Shown: one piece after another, positions 1 to 9,352 of the stretch
Layout of the letters: every line of letters starts with the position of its first letter
How positions within the stretch are numbered: the first letter of the stretch is position 1
Assembly (NCBI GenBank): GCA_035555795.1
Contig: DATMGE010000084.1
Location: forward strand, 1 to 64,000
Reading direction: 5' to 3'
Source of the DNA: RCIO01 sp035555795
Lineage (GTDB): Bacteria > Pseudomonadota > Alphaproteobacteria > Rhizobiales > Rhizobiaceae
Length of the DNA stretch: 64,000 bases
The notes under the pieces: model-generated
The model's database searches: none
The model's input: only the letters and a program-made list of their open reading frames with translations
What the model was told of the DNA's origin: nothing
Made by a program: the position numbers and the translations under genes

Positions 1-926
1 GTGTTCATGTTGGTTTCGGTCATGCCATAGCGTTCCAGAATGGCATGGCCGGTCCGCGCCTCCCATTCGCGATGGGTTTCCGCCAGCAGCGGCGCCGAGC
101 CGGAGACGAACAGACGCATATGCCCCGTCGTTTCCCTGTTCAGGCCGGAATGCTGGAGCAGGCGCGTATAGAAGGTCGGCACGCCCATCAGCGCCGTGGC
201 ACGCGGCATGGCTGCCATGATCTGGTCGGGATCGAATTTCGGCAGGAAGATCATCGACGCACGCGCCGCCAGCACCACATTGGTGGCGACGAACAGGCCA
301 TGCGTGTGGAAGATCGGCAGCGCATGGATGAGCACGTCGTCGCTGGTGAAGCGCCAGTAATCGACCAGCACCAGCGCGTTCGACAGAAGATTGTCATGCG
401 TCAGCATCGCGCCCTTGGAGCGGCCGGTCGTGCCGGACGTGTAGAGGATCGCGGCGACATCCCCGCCCCCGCGCTCCGAGGTCCTTTCGAGCGGACCGGC
501 GGCAGATGCCGCGTCGGCCAGCGTGCCCTGTCCTTGCGCGTCCAGTGTCAGCACCTTCGCGCCTGCCTCGCGCGCGATCGGCTCCAGCGCCTCGCGCTTG
601 CGGGGGTCGCAGACGAAGATGGACGGGCGCGCATCGCCGAGAAAATAGGCGATCTCGGCCGGCGTATAGGCGGTATTGAGCGGCAGGAAGATGCCGCCCG
701 CCCGCACCGTGCCGAGATAGAGCGCAAGGGCGGTCACCGACTTCTCGACCTGCACCGCCACGCGGTCGCCCGGCTTCAGGCCCTCGGCGACCAGCGCGCC
801 GCCGATCCGCGCGCACATATCGGCAAATTCGCCGAAGGTGAGGCTGCCGCCATCGGGATGCGTGATGAATGTGCGTGACGCGTGGTCGAGGTCCTTCAGC
901 AGCGCGTCGTACAGATTGCCGGTCAT
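1..926 (-). CDS. matB: Malonyl-CoA synthetase MatB (3' end outside window)
   Basis: AMP-forming ligase that activates malonate to malonyl-CoA in the cytoplasm, feeding the decarboxylase encoded just upstream. The visible part is the N-terminal 308 residues, beginning MTGNLYDALL. It contains the adenylate-forming P-loop signature YTSGTTGRSKGAML (encoded near 400-450). The C-terminal lid domain lies beyond the left edge. The ATG at 926-924 overlaps the matA stop (ATGA), and the ribosome binding site GGAGGA sits inside the end of matA, so the two are translationally coupled. The assignment as MatB rather than another acyl-CoA ligase rests on this linkage to malonyl-CoA decarboxylase as well as on sequence. 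The frame is open to the window edge. Confidence 0.88.
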   Translation of the reverse strand, partial: MTGNLYDALLKDLDHASRTFITHPDGGSLTFGEFADMCARIGGALVAEGLKPGDRVAVQVEKSVTALALYLGTVRAGGIFLPLNTAYTPAEIAYFLGDARPSIFVCDPRKREALEPIAREAGAKVLTLDAQGQGTLADAASAAGPLERTSERGGGDVAAILYTSGTTGRSKGAMLTHDNLLSNALVLVDYWRFTSDDVLIHALPIFHTHGLFVATNVVLAARASMIFLPKFDPDQIMAAMPRATALMGVPTFYTRLLQHSGLNRETTGHMRLFVSGSAPLLAETHREWEARTGHAILERYGMTETNMN

Positions 927-2290
927 TCGCGATATTCCTCCAGGCGGATATTCTGTGCCATCTTGCGCATAGAGGGCTGCGCTGCAACCCGCCCGGTCTC
1001 CGCATAGGCCTCGTGGTTTTTCTCGATATCGTTCGGCCGGTAGAGATAGTTGACCATCATGCCGTGCGACTGGCGCATGCCGCGCATGGACCGGTCGCCG
1101 AGGAAATCCAGTTGCTCGACCATCGCGCCATTGCCGAGATGGAAACGCGCCACCGGATCCAGCGGGCGCCCGTCGCCGCGCCGCGCCGCCAGCAGGTAGT
1201 GCGCCGCCAGCGGCGGCAGCATGTGTTCGGCCCGCGCGAGCGCCGCCGGATCCTCCTGCCAGCCGGGCGCGGCAACGATGGCGCGCGCGATGGCCTTCGC
1301 CTCGCCCGTCTCGCCCTCTTCTTCCCTTGCCAGCCACGCCGCGAAGCCGGGAATCGGCGACAGGGTCACGAAGGTCTCCAGCCGCGGCAGTTCGCGCTTC
1401 AGCTCGGCCACCACATGCTTGATGAGGAAATTGCCCAGCGACACGCCGTTCAGGCCGCGCTGGCAATTGGAGATGGAATAGAAGACGGCGGTCGTGGCCT
1501 TTTCAGCCGCGCTGATATGGCGGTCCTCCGCCAGCAGGTCCTGGATCGATGTCGGAATATGGTCGGTCAGCGCCACCTCGACGAAGATGAGCGGATCGTC
1601 CTCGAGCTGCGGATGGAAGAAGCCGTAGCAGCGGCGATCCTCCGGCTGGAGCCGGCGGCGCAGGTCGTCCCATCCCTGAATCTCGTGCACCGCCTCGTAG
1701 CGGATGAGCGATTCGAGAATATTGGCCGGCGTCTTCCAGTCGATCTGCCGCAGCCGCAGGAAGCCGCGATTGAACCATGACGAGAAGAGATGGCAGAAAT
1801 CGTCGTCGACAGGCTTGAGCTCAGGCTCGGCGCGCAGCATATCGAGCAGCACTTCGCGCATCCGGACTAGCGTGGGGGTGCCGCCTGGCGCGAAATTGAT
1901 TCGCCGGAACAGTTCCTGCCGGCGGGGTTCGGAAGCCACATGAAGCGCGCCGGCGGCCACCGCGTCCGGCGCGGCCCGATAGGCGTCCATTGCCTTGTCG
2001 AGCGCAGCCGTGTCGACGCCGAATTCGCTCAGCAGCGACCGCAGGAAGCCCTGCCGGCGCTCCAGCGGAGCGGCCGCATAGGCCTTCACCATGCTTTCCG
2101 CCAGCAGCGCGCCCGAAACCTCGCCGCGCCGCGACAGGATCAATTCGGCGAGCACCGCCAGGTCGCCGCTCGCCGCGCTTGCAGGCAGGCCCAGAAGCGC
2201 GCGGCTGCGCCCGGAAAGATTGCTGATCAGATCAGCGATGAGAGGTGGTACCTCCCAAATGCCGAAGACGCGCTCACCGGTTCTGCTCAT
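923..2290 (-). CDS. matA: Malonyl-CoA decarboxylase MatA
   Basis: Decarboxylates malonyl-CoA to acetyl-CoA, the second step of malonate use. The protein is 455 residues from the start MSRTGERVFG, chosen because AGGAG lies 6 bases upstream. A longer in-frame reading exists but would run through the promoter and operator. Family features seen are the helical N-terminal part, followed by a GNAT-like catalytic part with conserved stretches such as CYGFFHPQLEDDPLIFVEVA, AVFYSISNCQRGL and the C-terminal HGMMVNYLYR. It is the first gene of a matA-matB operon. The rhizobial MatC transporter and MatR regulator are not in the window and may lie to the left. An inverted repeat at 2307-2337 covers its likely promoter. 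Confidence 0.93.
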   Translation of the reverse strand: MSRTGERVFGIWEVPPLIADLISNLSGRSRALLGLPASAASGDLAVLAELILSRRGEVSGALLAESMVKAYAAAPLERRQGFLRSLLSEFGVDTAALDKAMDAYRAAPDAVAAGALHVASEPRRQELFRRINFAPGGTPTLVRMREVLLDMLRAEPELKPVDDDFCHLFSSWFNRGFLRLRQIDWKTPANILESLIRYEAVHEIQGWDDLRRRLQPEDRRCYGFFHPQLEDDPLIFVEVALTDHIPTSIQDLLAEDRHISAAEKATTAVFYSISNCQRGLNGVSLGNFLIKHVVAELKRELPRLETFVTLSPIPGFAAWLAREEEGETGEAKAIARAIVAAPGWQEDPAALARAEHMLPPLAAHYLLAARRGDGRPLDPVARFHLGNGAMVEQLDFLGDRSMRGMRQSHGMMVNYLYRPNDIEKNHEAYAETGRVAAQPSMRKMAQNIRLEEYRE

Positions 2291-2607
2291 CTCAATCTCC
2301 TGATCATTGCATACGGTATCAGGTCGATCGTATGCAAGAGGACTGCACCAAAAGATGACGGCCTGACAGCAATCACCCATTGAACGCGCGAACCGGGCTG
2401 TCGGATGCGACGCACGAAGGCCGCATTACACAGATTTAAGGTTACAGCGGCTTCTCTTTCAGCCATGTCTTGCTGGCACGGCAGTAATGTCGGCCGCTTG
2501 CGCGGTGTCCCGATTTCAAGGCAAATGCCGTCTGGCGCTCTTGGAAACCGGCGCCGGCGCGAAGCGACAACCCGAAATCCTGCCATCCGCTCATACCGGA
2601 GAGCCGA
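2291..2607. other. Divergent intergenic region, mat and RND operons
   Basis: This 317-base stretch has no convincing gene. It holds the mat operator and promoter on its left side. The right part must carry the promoter of the efflux operon, with the adaptor ribosome binding site (GGAGAG) near 2598-2603. No regulator gene for the pump lies next to it. Confidence 0.6.
2307..2337 (-). promoter_or_regulatory. Inverted-repeat operator over the mat promoter
   Basis: TTGCATACG (2307-2315) and CGTATGCAA (2329-2337) form a perfect 9-base inverted repeat with a 13-base spacer. On the minus strand the halves coincide with a TTGCAT and a TATGCA hexamer 18 bases apart, which could be the -35 and -10 of matA. 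GntR-type repressors (MatR/MdcY) control malonate operons in related bacteria, so a GntR repressor is the natural candidate. That link is inferred. Confidence 0.6.
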
Positions 2608-3762
2608 ATGTCATTCTGGAAGCAACTCGTCCTGCTGGTGATCGTGGTGCTGGTCGCCGCTGGCCTGTGGGTGCGCTTCTTTCCCGGCGCGGGCGATGTA
2701 TTGGCAAGGATGGGGCTGGATTGGCTGCCCTTCGCCACCGCGTCGGCCCAGCAGGCCGACGGCCCTCGTCCCGGTGCGGGCAGGGGTGGACCCGCGCAGG
2801 CGCTCGTCGTCGCCCAGCCCGCCGCGCGCGCCACCATCAACGATCGCCTGACGGCGATCGGCACCGGCCGCGCGAACAATTCCGTCGCGGTTTCCCCCGT
2901 TGCGACCGGCCGGCTGACGGAGGTTCTGGTCGAGTCCGGCGATCAGGTGCAGCAGGGCGACGTGATCGCCCGCCTCGACGCGGATGCCGAGGAGATCGCC
3001 GTGGACCGCGCCCGCATCGCGCTCGACGATGCAAATGCACGCTTGGCGCGCATCACCGCGCTGGCCTCCTCCAATACGGTCACCGCCGTCCAGCGCACGG
3101 AAGCCGAACTGGCCGTGCGCAATGCCACGCTGGCGCTGCGCGACGCCGAACTCACGCTGGAGCGCCGCTCCATCCGCGCGCCGATCCCCGGCGTCGTTGG
3201 CATCATCGGCGTGACGCAGGGCAATTACGTCACCACGCAATCCGAGATCCTCACCATCGAAGACCGCTCGCGCATCCTGGTCGATTTCACCGTACCGGAG
3301 CGCTTTGCAAGCCAGATACGCACCGGCGACGCAATTTCGGCGGCGTCCGTCGCCCGCCCCGACCAGGTCTATGCGGGCGAGATTTCGGCCATAGACAACC
3401 GCATCGATTCCGCCAGCCGCACCCTGCGCGTCCAGGCCCGCATCACCAATCCGGCCGACACGCTGCGAGCCGGCATGTCCTTCCGCATCGAGATGCGCTT
3501 CCCCGGCGACAATTTCCCCGCCGTCAGCCCGCTGGCGATACAGTGGGGTGCTGACGGCGCCTATATCTGGAAGATCGAATCCGGCAGCGCCAAGCGCGTT
3601 CCCGTCCGCATCATCCAGCGCAACACCGACAGCGTCCTTGTCGATGCGGCGATCGCCGAGGGTGAGATGGTGGTGACGGAGGGCGTCCACGCCGTCCGCG
3701 AGGGCGGCTCGGTCGCCATTGCGGTCGCCGACCAGCCCGCCGCGACCCCTGGCGGCACATGA
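2608..3762 (+). CDS. RND efflux periplasmic adaptor subunit (MFP)
   Basis: Membrane fusion protein that links an inner-membrane RND pump to an outer-membrane channel. The 384-residue protein has one N-terminal membrane segment (QLVLLVIVVLVAAGLW). It is followed by a Gly/Pro-rich linker, a barrel-sandwich (lipoyl-like) hybrid domain with VSPVATGRLTEVLVESGDQV around residues 93-112, a coiled-coil hairpin around 125-165, and a beta-barrel domain with the family stretch TLRVQARITNP. There is no lipobox. The start ATG has a GGAGAG site a few bases upstream. It is cotranscribed with the RND pump 28 bases downstream. No outer-membrane factor gene is present here. Confidence 0.93.
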   Translation: MSFWKQLVLLVIVVLVAAGLWVRFFPGAGDVLARMGLDWLPFATASAQQADGPRPGAGRGGPAQALVVAQPAARATINDRLTAIGTGRANNSVAVSPVATGRLTEVLVESGDQVQQGDVIARLDADAEEIAVDRARIALDDANARLARITALASSNTVTAVQRTEAELAVRNATLALRDAELTLERRSIRAPIPGVVGIIGVTQGNYVTTQSEILTIEDRSRILVDFTVPERFASQIRTGDAISAASVARPDQVYAGEISAIDNRIDSASRTLRVQARITNPADTLRAGMSFRIEMRFPGDNFPAVSPLAIQWGADGAYIWKIESGSAKRVPVRIIQRNTDSVLVDAAIAEGEMVVTEGVHAVREGGSVAIAVADQPAATPGGT

Positions 3763-3790
3763 CCCTGATTCGAACGGAGCAGGTCCGACA

Positions 3791-6700
3791 GTGAGCGAAC
3801 AGGACAGCAGCAACGCCTCGAAGGGCATTACCGCGCTCTTCATCCGCCGGTCGGTGCTGGCCTTCGTGCTGAACGTGCTCATCATCGTTGCAGGACTTGC
3901 CGCCCTTTTCGGCGTCGAGGTGCGCGAGCTTCCCGACGTCGACCGGCCGGTCATTTCGGTCAGCACCAATTTCACCGGCGCGTCGGCCGAGACGATCGAC
4001 CGCGAGATCACCGCGGTAATCGAAGCCGCGATCTCGCGCGTCTCCGGCGTGAAGGCGATCTCCTCGCAATCCTCGTTCGGACGCAGCCGCATCACGGTGG
4101 AGTTCAACGACGGCGCCAATATCGACAATGCCGCCTCCGACATGCGCGACGCGATCGGCCGCATCCGCAATTCGCTGCCGGACGACGTCGATGAACCGCG
4201 CATCATCAAGGCCGATGCCGATTCGCAGGCCGTCATGCGGCTGGCCGTCACCTCCTCCACCCGCTCCGTGCAGGACATGACGGTCATCGTCGAGGATCAG
4301 GTGGTGGACGCGCTCGCCGCCGTGGAGGGTGTCGCCGACGTCCAGCTCTTCGGCGACCGCCAGAAGGTCTTCCTGATCGATATCGACCAGGCCAAGCTCT
4401 CCAGCCTCGGCCTCACCGTTGTCGACGTGCGCGACGCGCTGGCCACCATCGCCTTCGATACGCCCGCCGGTTCGCTGACCAGCAACACGCAGGACCTCAT
4501 CGTGCGGGCGACCGCCGCGGTGACGACGCCGGAGGCGTTCGAGAACCTGATGATCAACGGCACCGCGCGCCTCGGCGATTTCGCCAATGTGACGCTCGGC
4601 CCCGATATCGGCCAGTCGCAATTGCGCGCCAATGGCCAGACCGGCATCGGCATGGGCATCATCCGCCAGGCGCAATCCAATACGCTGGATATTTCCGACG
4701 GCGTGCGGGCGACGGTGGCGCAATTGTCGCAGACCCTGCCCGCGGACATGAAGATCTTCATCACCGGCGATGACGCCGCCTTCATCGACGGGGCGATCCA
4801 CGAGGTCGAGATCGCGCTGGGGCTGGCCGTGTCGGTCGTGCTGCTGGTGATCTTCCTCTTCCTGCTCGACTGGCGCGCCACGCTGATCCCCGGCCTCGCA
4901 ATGCCGGTCGCGCTCATCGGCACGCTAGCGGCGATCTACATTGTCGGCTTCTCCGTCAACATCCTGACGCTGCTGGCGCTCGTTCTCGCCACCGGCCTCG
5001 TCGTCGACGACGCCATCGTGGTGCTGGAAAACATCGTGCGCCGCCGCAATGAGGGCATGGGCCCCCGCGCCGCCGCCGTGCTTGGAACGCAGGAAGTCTT
5101 CTTCGCCGTCATCGCCACCACGGCCACGCTGGTGGCGGTCTTCGTGCCGCTCTCCTTCCTGCCCGGCCAGACCGGCGGCCTGTTTCGCGAATTCGGCTTC
5201 GTGCTGGCGATTTCGGTGATCCTGTCGGCCGTGGTGGCGTTGTCGCTGTGCCCGATGCTGGCATCGCGCATGCTGAAATCCAGCGAACATCACGAGCATA
5301 CCGGCATATTGGGAGCCATCGGCGGCATTCTGGCCGGCGGCTACAGGCGCGGGCTTCGCTTCTGCCTCGACGCACCGCTCGTCGCGATCGCCGTGGCGCT
5401 GCTGTTCGGCGCGACGGCTGCCGTGCTCTTCCCGACCATCCGCTCCGAACTCACCCCGCAGGAGGACCGCTCGTCGGCATTCCTGCGCGTCAGCGCACCG
5501 CAGGGCTCCAGTCTCGACTATCTCGCCCAGAACATGCGGCGGATCGAGCAGCTGATCCAGCCGCTGCGGGATTCCGGCGAGATCATCGCGACATTCGCCA
5601 GCGCCGGCGGCAACGGCCAGCAGAACAGCGGATTCATGGCGCTGACGCTGGCGCCATGGAGCGAGCGTACACGCACGCAGCAGGAGATCCTCGCCGATGT
5701 CCAGCAGCGCGTCTCCTCCGTCCACGGCGTGCGCGCCTTCGCCTTCCAACCGAACAGCCTTGGCATTCGCGGCGCCGGCAGCGGGCTCCAATTCGCCATT
5801 CTGGGCAGCAACTATACCAGCCTCAATGCGGCGGCGCAGGCGATCCTGGCCGAGATGGAGCGCGATCCACGCTTCCAGCAGCCGCGCCTGAGCAACGATA
5901 CCAGCCAGCCTCAGCTTTCCATCGAGATCGACCGCGAGCGCGCCGCCGATCTCGGCATTCCCATCGCCGGCCTTGCCGACACGATGCAGGCGATGCTGGA
6001 CGGACGGGAGGTCGGAACGGTTTTCATCGACGACCGCAGCTTCGACGTGAAGCTGGTCTCGACGACCAATCCGGTCAACGACCCGACGGATCTGGAGAAT
6101 ATTTTCGTTCGCGCCCGCGATGGTCGCTATGTGCCGGTTTCGACCATCGCCACGCTGACCGAGCAGGCCGTGGCCCCGACGCTGACGCGTGAACAGCAGA
6201 TGCGCTCAGTGGCGATCACATCGGCCCTGCGCGGGGATTTCGCACTGGGCACGGCCTATCAGGTGGCGCAGGATATCGCCCGGTCGCACATTCCCGAAGG
6301 CGGTCGCATCATCCCGCTGGCGGAGGCTGCGACGCTTCACGAGACATCGGGCGGCATCATGATCATCTTCGGCTTCGCCATCGTGATCATTCTGCTTGTG
6401 CTGGCGGCACAGTTCGAAAGCTTCATGTCGGCGATCATCATCATGGCGACGGTGCCGCTCGGTCTCGCCTGCGCGGTCTTCGCGCTGCTCCTCACCGGCA
6501 CCAGCCTCAACGTCTACAGCCAGATCGGACTTGTCCTGCTCGTCGGCATCATGGCCAAGAACGGCATCCTCATCGTCGAATTCGCCAACCAGCTGCGCGA
6601 CCGGGGACTGGGCGTGCGCGAGGCGATCGAGCGCGCATCCAATATCCGCCTGCGGCCGGTCGTCATGACCATGATCTGCACCATCATCGGCGGCGTGCCG

Positions 6701-6928
6701 CTGGTGCTGGCGAGCGGCGCCGGTGCGGAAGCCCGCATTTCGCTGGGCTGGGTCATCGTCGGTGGGCTCGGTCTCTCGACCGTCTCCACCCTCTTCATCA
6801 CCCCCATCGCCTATCTGCTGCTCGGCCGCTTCGTGACGCCCAAGACCCACGAAGCCGAGCGTCTCGAACGCGAGCTGGGCGATGCGGTGGAAGCAGAGCG
6901 CAAGATGCACGCCGCACCGGCGGAATAG
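3791..6928 (+). CDS. RND multidrug efflux pump, inner-membrane subunit
   Basis: Proton-driven HAE1-type resistance-nodulation-division transporter of 1045 residues, the usual length. Twelve membrane segments and two large periplasmic loops can be recognised. The proton-relay Asp pair is in TM4 (GLVVDDAIVVLENI), and the essential Lys is in TM10 (LLVGIMAKNGILIVEFANQL). A longer frame begins inside the adaptor gene. I prefer the GTG at 3791, which has GGAG about 10 bases upstream and gives the normal N-terminus. The substrate cannot be read from sequence. It needs an outer-membrane TolC-like partner from elsewhere. Confidence 0.95.
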   Translation: MSEQDSSNASKGITALFIRRSVLAFVLNVLIIVAGLAALFGVEVRELPDVDRPVISVSTNFTGASAETIDREITAVIEAAISRVSGVKAISSQSSFGRSRITVEFNDGANIDNAASDMRDAIGRIRNSLPDDVDEPRIIKADADSQAVMRLAVTSSTRSVQDMTVIVEDQVVDALAAVEGVADVQLFGDRQKVFLIDIDQAKLSSLGLTVVDVRDALATIAFDTPAGSLTSNTQDLIVRATAAVTTPEAFENLMINGTARLGDFANVTLGPDIGQSQLRANGQTGIGMGIIRQAQSNTLDISDGVRATVAQLSQTLPADMKIFITGDDAAFIDGAIHEVEIALGLAVSVVLLVIFLFLLDWRATLIPGLAMPVALIGTLAAIYIVGFSVNILTLLALVLATGLVVDDAIVVLENIVRRRNEGMGPRAAAVLGTQEVFFAVIATTATLVAVFVPLSFLPGQTGGLFREFGFVLAISVILSAVVALSLCPMLASRMLKSSEHHEHTGILGAIGGILAGGYRRGLRFCLDAPLVAIAVALLFGATAAVLFPTIRSELTPQEDRSSAFLRVSAPQGSSLDYLAQNMRRIEQLIQPLRDSGEIIATFASAGGNGQQNSGFMALTLAPWSERTRTQQEILADVQQRVSSVHGVRAFAFQPNSLGIRGAGSGLQFAILGSNYTSLNAAAQAILAEMERDPRFQQPRLSNDTSQPQLSIEIDRERAADLGIPIAGLADTMQAMLDGREVGTVFIDDRSFDVKLVSTTNPVNDPTDLENIFVRARDGRYVPVSTIATLTEQAVAPTLTREQQMRSVAITSALRGDFALGTAYQVAQDIARSHIPEGGRIIPLAEAATLHETSGGIMIIFGFAIVIILLVLAAQFESFMSAIIIMATVPLGLACAVFALLLTGTSLNVYSQIGLVLLVGIMAKNGILIVEFANQLRDRGLGVREAIERASNIRLRPVVMTMICTIIGGVPLVLASGAGAEARISLGWVIVGGLGLSTVSTLFITPIAYLLLGRFVTPKTHEAERLERELGDAVEAERKMHAAPAE

Positions 6929-6978
6929 GCCGGCACCGGCGGCAATGCCGCTTGTCGCCCGGTTCGTCGCCAGCCTGT

Positions 6979-8019
6979 CTATGGACGGATGAACACCTTG
7001 CCGTTCGGCCGCGCCAGTTCCCGCGTGGCGTTCGCCATGGCATCGTCCAGCGGCAGGATCGCCGTCACGTCCGTGCGCCAGCGCCCGTCGGCGAAGCGGC
7101 GCTGCGCCTGCATCACGGCCGCCGCGCGCTGTTCGGCGCTGGCGCGGCGCATCCATTCTGTCAGCCAGAAGGATTCGACACGCTTGTTCTGGAAGATGAA
7201 CTGGCCAGGTTGCTGGATCACCGTCTCCGCAGTTTCCATCTGCCCATAGATCACCCAGCGCGAGCGCTTGCCCATGGCGTGGAATGCGCTGGAGGCATGT
7301 GGACCGGTGACGGCATCGAGAAGCACGCGCGGCCCTTCCGCCTTGCAGACGGCGGCGATGCGCGCGGCGAAATCAGGCGCATTGCCGTTGAGCACATGCG
7401 CAGCGCCGGCTTTTTCAAGCAATGAAATCTGGTCATCGCGCCGGACAATGGCGATGGGGCGAAAACCTTCGTCGCGCGCGAGCCCCATGATCAACTTGCC
7501 GAGCTGGCTGGCGCCCGCCGTCAGCACGAAGCTCTTTTCCTCCTCCTCGCGGACGATGTCGAACAGCGCCAGCGCAGTCAGCGGATTGACGATCATCGCC
7601 GCAGCATCCTCGTCGCGAAGCTCGGGGATGACAGGGATACAGCCCCGCGCCTCGGCGACGGCATAGTCCGCCCACGAACCCCAGTTCGAGCGGCCGGTCG
7701 CAAATGCCACCCGCTGGCCGATCAGCGCCTGCGCCGCCGCCTCGCCGCCTGCGGCCACGACCTCGCCGACACCCTCGAAGCCGGCAGGCTGTCCCTTGTG
7801 GCGCGGCTGGCCGTAAAGCCCCTTCACGAACATCACGTCGGACGGATTGATGGCTGCAAGCCGCACCCTGACAAGGACCTGGCTGGGCGCGGGCTGCGGA
7901 ACGGCGATCCGCCCGGCCGCCAGATAGGGCTCCATCGCCTCCAGCGCCGTGCCGCTATGTTCGGCCGCATAGCCGTCATTGGTCAGCAGAAGCGCACGCA
8001 TCTCGCCGGGAATGGGCAT
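6979..8019 (-). CDS. Zinc-independent MDR-family NAD(P)H oxidoreductase
   Basis: Medium-chain dehydrogenase/reductase of the quinone oxidoreductase/enoyl reductase branch, 346 residues. The GroES-like N-terminal domain has NPSD where zinc-dependent alcohol dehydrogenases have a Cys ligand, and the structural-zinc cysteines are absent. The Rossmann nucleotide-binding region is around residues 165-185 (TAGASQLGKLIMGLA). The start is ATG 8019 with GGAGG 5 bases before it. A TTG a little upstream is less likely. It follows the acyl-CoA dehydrogenase gene by 15 bases and is probably cotranscribed with it, which favours an enoyl thioester or similar CoA-linked substrate. That is inference. Confidence 0.83.
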   Translation of the reverse strand: MPIPGEMRALLLTNDGYAAEHSGTALEAMEPYLAAGRIAVPQPAPSQVLVRVRLAAINPSDVMFVKGLYGQPRHKGQPAGFEGVGEVVAAGGEAAAQALIGQRVAFATGRSNWGSWADYAVAEARGCIPVIPELRDEDAAAMIVNPLTALALFDIVREEEEKSFVLTAGASQLGKLIMGLARDEGFRPIAIVRRDDQISLLEKAGAAHVLNGNAPDFAARIAAVCKAEGPRVLLDAVTGPHASSAFHAMGKRSRWVIYGQMETAETVIQQPGQFIFQNKRVESFWLTEWMRRASAEQRAAAVMQAQRRFADGRWRTDVTAILPLDDAMANATRELARPNGKVFIRP

Positions 8020-8034
8020 CCGGTCCTCCAAGCC

Positions 8035-9273
8035 TCAGATCTTCTCCTGCGTGTATTTGCGCAGTTCCGCGCGCGCCACCTGCATGCGGTGGACGGCGTC
8101 CGGGCCGTCCGCCAGCCGCAGCGTGCGCAATTGCGTCCACTGCCGCGCCAGCGGCGTATCCTGGCTCACGCCCTGCCCGCCATGCATCTGCACCGCCTCG
8201 TCCGTCACGCGCAGCGCAACCCGCGGCGCAGCCACTTTCACCGCGCTGATATAGGGCGCGGCGGCGCGGGCATCGCCCTGGTCCATCATCCATGCTGCCT
8301 TGAGGCAGAGCAGCCGCGCCATGTCGATCTCCATCCGGCAATCGGCGATGATGTCGTAATTGGCGCCGAGCTTGGCCAGCGGCCGGCCGAATGCCTCGCG
8401 GCGAAGCGAGCGCCGGCACATCATCTCCAGCGCTGCTTCAGCCTGCCCGATGGCCCGCATGCAATGATGGATGCGGCCCGGTCCCAGCCGCCCCTGCGCC
8501 ACCTCGAAGCCGCGCCCCTCGCCGAGAATCACGTTCCCGGCGGGCACGCGCACATTGTCGAAGCGCAGATGGAGATGGCCGTGCGGCGCGTCGTCGTCGC
8601 CATAGACGGTCATCGCCCGCAGCCTGGTGATGCCCGGCGTATCGGCGGGCACGAGGATCATCGAATGGTGCTGGTGCTTCGGCCCCTCGCTCGACGTGCG
8701 CACCATGACGATGAACAGCTCGCAGCGCGGATCGCCGGCGCCGGACGACCACCATTTCTCGCCGTTGAGGATGTAGTGATCGCCATCGCGCACGCAGCTC
8801 ATCACCAGATTGGTTGCGTCCGAGGAGGCCACATCCGGCTCGGTCATCAGATAGGCGGAGCGGATTCTGCCCTCCAGCAGGGGCTCCAGCCAGCGCGCTT
8901 TGTGTTCGGGCGCGCCATAGCGCTCCAGCACTTCCATATTGCCCGTGTCGGGCGCGGAACAGTTGAACACTTCGGCGGCCAGATAGGCCTTGCCCATCTC
9001 TTCGGCGAGATAGGCATATTCGACCGTCGTCAGCCCGTAGCCACGCTCGGAGCCGGTCAGCCAGAAATTCCACAGGCCGCGCTCGCGTGCCTTCGCCTTC
9101 AGCCCCTCCAGTATTTCCGTCATGCGCGGCGTGTAGGTCCAGCGGTCGCCGTCCTTGCCGATCTCAGCCAGGAATTCGGCATCGAGCGGCGCGATCTCGT
9201 CGCGCACCATGCGCGCCACCTGCTCATGAAGCGGCTTCAGCCGCTCGCTCATGCCAAGATCCATCGTCACCAT
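8035..9273 (-). CDS. Acyl-CoA dehydrogenase, ACAD10/11-like
   Basis: FAD-dependent acyl-CoA dehydrogenase of 412 residues. From memory of the family it resembles the dehydrogenase domain of ACAD10/ACAD11 and bacterial LvaC more than beta-oxidation FadE/AcdA. Shared landmarks are NGEKWWSSGAGDPRCELFIV, the AMTVYGDDDAPHGHLHL region, and GRGFEVAQGRLGPGRIHHCM. The protein ends with RFADGP-type residues (LADGPDAVHRMQVA). The start has GGGAGG upstream. It is divergent, 79 bases apart, from an SDR and an APH-fold kinase related to the kinase domain fused to the dehydrogenase in human ACAD10/11. This suggests 4-hydroxyacyl-CoA metabolism. The substrate is not known. Confidence 0.88.
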   Translation of the reverse strand: MVTMDLGMSERLKPLHEQVARMVRDEIAPLDAEFLAEIGKDGDRWTYTPRMTEILEGLKAKARERGLWNFWLTGSERGYGLTTVEYAYLAEEMGKAYLAAEVFNCSAPDTGNMEVLERYGAPEHKARWLEPLLEGRIRSAYLMTEPDVASSDATNLVMSCVRDGDHYILNGEKWWSSGAGDPRCELFIVMVRTSSEGPKHQHHSMILVPADTPGITRLRAMTVYGDDDAPHGHLHLRFDNVRVPAGNVILGEGRGFEVAQGRLGPGRIHHCMRAIGQAEAALEMMCRRSLRREAFGRPLAKLGANYDIIADCRMEIDMARLLCLKAAWMMDQGDARAAAPYISAVKVAAPRVALRVTDEAVQMHGGQGVSQDTPLARQWTQLRTLRLADGPDAVHRMQVARAELRKYTQEKI

Positions 9274-9352
9274 GCATGCCTCCCTTTGCGTCGCCGCCAG
9301 TTACCATTATGACGAGACAGGCTGTCAACGTATCGGCGGCATGGGAGGAAAG

